Of a stretch of DNA of 64,000 nucleotides, positions 62,311 to 64,000 are shown piece by piece. Origin of the DNA: Isochrysis galbana (Eukaryota > Haptophyta > Isochrysidales > Isochrysidaceae); contig CM030934.1 in NCBI GenBank assembly GCA_018136815.1, forward strand, positions 5,727,318 to 5,791,317, given 5' to 3'. The position numbers and the translations under genes were made by a program. The notes beneath the pieces are model-generated. The model saw only the letters and a program-made list of their open reading frames with translations. It did no database searches and was not told where the DNA came from. Position 1 is the first letter of the stretch. Each line of letters starts with the position of its first letter.

Positions 62311-63021
62311 GGGGGGCGGAGGGGGTTGGGGCCCCCGCGCGTCGCCTCGCCCCGCCCCCCCCCCCGCTGCCCCCCCCCCCCCCCGCTGCCCCCCCCCCCC
62401 GACCCCCCCCACCCCCCCGCACCCCCCGCCCACCCAGCACGACATCGTGGCGCGGCGGCCCGCGCCCTCTCCTTCCCCACCTTCCATCTCCTCGCACCTG
62501 CTCTTATCTCTCCCCCTCTCCCGCATTTACGAACCCAATGGGTCCTCCTCTGTCCCCGCGGCTCTCGAAGGAAGGGGGCAGGAGAGACGATGCTGCTGCC
62601 ATCTCGTTCTCGCTCTCGCTCTCTCGGCTCAGGCAGCGCCCCTTCCGCGAGAGTGCGGCTGGATACACTGTATACAGTGGGAATCCCCCCCTTTCACATG
62701 GACCGCCCCCCCCCCCCCCCTGCCGCGCCCTCCCCCCCCCCCCCCCCCCCCACCTCCTTCCTCAGCCGCTGCTCTGCGCCCGCCGTCGCTGCCCCGTCTC
62801 TCCGAGACAGCTCTCCCCTCGCCCTTCCCCCCCTCCCCCCTCTCTCTCTACGAGTACCTCGCCATTCTCCTCTCTCTCTTTGAGGCCTCCCTCCCTAGCT
62901 TCCTGTCCGACGGGGAGGGAGAGAGGGGGAAGGGAGGGGGGGGGAGGGGCGAGCCGAGTGAGAAGCCCGCGCGCGCCTAGTGGGGGGGGGCCTTCCCGCC
63001 CTCCACCGCCGCCCGCTGCCC
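62182..63021. promoter_or_regulatory. Divergent promoter region with C/G homopolymers
   Basis: Separates the TBL1 (-) and FAD-oxidase (+) start codons. G-runs at 62190-62220 and 62284-62311 (C on the TBL1 sense strand), C-runs at 62357-62425 and 62706-62750, then C/T-rich sequence to 62900. No coding frame is believable here. Confidence 0.55.
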
Positions 63022-64000
63022 ATGCGCTCTCTCGCGCTCGCGCTGCTGCTGCTCGCGCGAGCACACGCGATCGAGCAGCGGTATCCGTCGCACGAGCACT
63101 ATTCAGACACCGTCGGCATGGTCAACTTCCAAGGAGACGAGCCCTGCCTCTCCAAGCCAAAGGTGGTCGCCGTCTCGTCGCTCCCTGAGGTGAGAGAGAA
63201 AAAGGGAGACAGGGAAGGGGGAATTGCGGCAGAGGCCTCTTGTGCAGGGCGGAGGGTGACGGAAGAGAGAGAGCCGTGTGCGTGCCGCACACTCCTCGTC
63301 CTGACACACGCCCCGCCGCCACATGTTGCGCAGATGAGCGCCATCGTCTCTCGGCACAAGTCGGTCAAGGCGGTCGGCGCGGGCATGTCGTGGTCACGGA
63401 ACCAGATCGGCTGCGCGGCATCCGGAGGTGCAAACATCATCACGGCCGGTCTATGCGAGAAGCCCGAGCTCACTGCGACGATGCCTTTCTACCTCGCGCC
63501 GCCCTTGGGGACGGCGCGCATAGAGACGGCCGACATCCGTGTTGATGAAGCCGGGTTGACGGTGACGGTCATGTCATGCGTCACCATCCAGGCGCTCCTC
63601 GAGTTCTTGGCTGCTTATCGAACAAAAAATGCACCGGGTGGCTACATGCTGCCTTACCCCTCGACTTCGTTTGCCGGGCAGACCGTCGGAGGCGCCGTGA
63701 GCACGGCGACGTATGGCGCATCACTCGTCCATGGCAGCTGGTCAGCCAAGGTGCTCGAGATCTCCTACATGAATGCCAAGGGCGAGCTTGTCCGTGGCAT
63801 CACGGCGGCCACCCAGCCCCTCCTCTTTAAGGCTCTCAAGACCTCGGGTGGTCGGCTGGGCGTGGTGATTGATGTCAAGCTAGCCATCGAGAGGCAGCGT
63901 TCCGTGGAGCTCCGCCATGAGCAAGACCTCGACATGGGCCTCTTTTTGAGGGAGGTCCGACAAACGGCTCAGCACGTCAAGGTGGCGATGGGCTTGCGCG
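63022..64000 (+). CDS. Secreted FAD-linked aldonolactone-oxidase-like protein, 5' part
   Basis: Exon 1 is 63022-63189; a 144-nt GT-AG intron in phase 0 follows; exon 2 runs from 63334 past the window end. The N-terminus MRSLALALLLLARAHA is a clear signal peptide. The next part belongs to the FAD-binding PCMH fold of the vanillyl-alcohol/aldonolactone oxidases. Evidence is VKAVGAGMSWSRNQIGCAAS (family: V-G-x-G-H-S, here Met in place of the flavin-linking His) and DIRVDEAGLTVTVMSCVTIQ. Also seen are SFAGQTVGGAVSTATYGASL and SAKVLEISYMNAKGELVRGI. L-gulono- and D-arabinono-lactone oxidases make ascorbate or erythroascorbate, and other members oxidise sugars. The substrate cannot be told without the C-terminal domain. 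The missing His suggests non-covalent FAD. Confidence 0.8.
   Translation, partial: MRSLALALLLLARAHAIEQRYPSHEHYSDTVGMVNFQGDEPCLSKPKVVAVSSLPEVREKKGDREGGIAAEASCAGRRVTEEREPCACRTLLVLTHAPPPHVAQMSAIVSRHKSVKAVGAGMSWSRNQIGCAASGGANIITAGLCEKPELTATMPFYLAPPLGTARIETADIRVDEAGLTVTVMSCVTIQALLEFLAAYRTKNAPGGYMLPYPSTSFAGQTVGGAVSTATYGASLVHGSWSAKVLEISYMNAKGELVRGITAATQPLLFKALKTSGGRLGVVIDVKLAIERQRSVELRHEQDLDMGLFLREVRQTAQHVKVAMGLR

Noticed and set aside
62131-63188. Three overlapping proline/arginine-rich ORFs
   Set aside because: Produced by C/G homopolymers between TBL1 and the FAD oxidase; they run through a splice site of the real gene.

Overview
The window is a piece of a GC-rich nuclear genome of a eukaryote, most likely a unicellular alga; a haptophyte or a similar secondary-plastid alga is my best guess, not a proven assignment. 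The reasons are: widely spaced genes with short introns of 110-200 nt and GT-AG (one GC-AG) borders; eukaryote-only families (TBL1 with LisH and WD40, CC2D1/Lgd, Dus1, CGFS glutaredoxin, mTERF, GMPP); very long C/G homopolymers and simple repeats; and a heavy load of retrotransposon debris. There is one scaffold gap of 100 Ns at 40401-40500. I found no rRNA, tRNA or CRISPR array.

Layout. 1-8400: a retroelement tail, a Dus1-type tRNA-dihydrouridine synthase (-) divergent from an unknown 189-aa gene (+), a LINE-derived element, and a two-exon seven-helix receptor-like gene (+). 8400-11900: repeats, including two insertions with intact 17-bp target-site duplications. 11903-15211: a multi-exon GDP-mannose pyrophosphorylase homologue (-) whose nucleotidyl-transfer signature is altered. 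15200-22150: gene-poor, with a broken Ty3-like element. 22158-29308: a CC2D1/Lgd homologue (-) divergent from an F-box/ankyrin ORF (+), then a small PYM/eIF2A-tail-like gene. 30600-36300: a third element with target-site duplication, a multi-helix membrane protein gene, and a broken zinc-finger-like ORF. 36306-40400: a large IQ/ankyrin/PH/C2-like scaffold protein (-) cut by the gap. 41052-43013: an mTERF-family gene (-). 44192-45763: a hAT transposase pseudogene (-). 47351-53200: a RING-variant gene (+) and a large FkbH-like HAD protein with a CCCH finger (-). 53551-56347: a DNA transposon with a nearly intact DDE-type transposase carrying a zinc ribbon and a CXC domain. 58004-64000: mitochondrial-type CGFS glutaredoxin (+), a TBL1 homologue (-), and the start of a secreted FAD-linked oxidase (+).

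The cellular genes do not form one pathway; they cover RNA modification (Dus1, PYM-like), organelle gene expression (mTERF), Fe-S cluster assembly (glutaredoxin), ESCRT/endosome trafficking (CC2D1), transcriptional corepression (TBL1), signalling (receptor, IQ/ANK/PH protein) and possibly acyl-carrier chemistry (FkbH-like). Most start codons are preceded, on the sense strand, by a C- or C/T-rich leader. The least described material is the mobile DNA: a LINE-derived short element with a base-paired 5' hairpin that is conserved by compensatory change, and a family of composite SINE-like elements that share a 5' module but carry different 3' modules.
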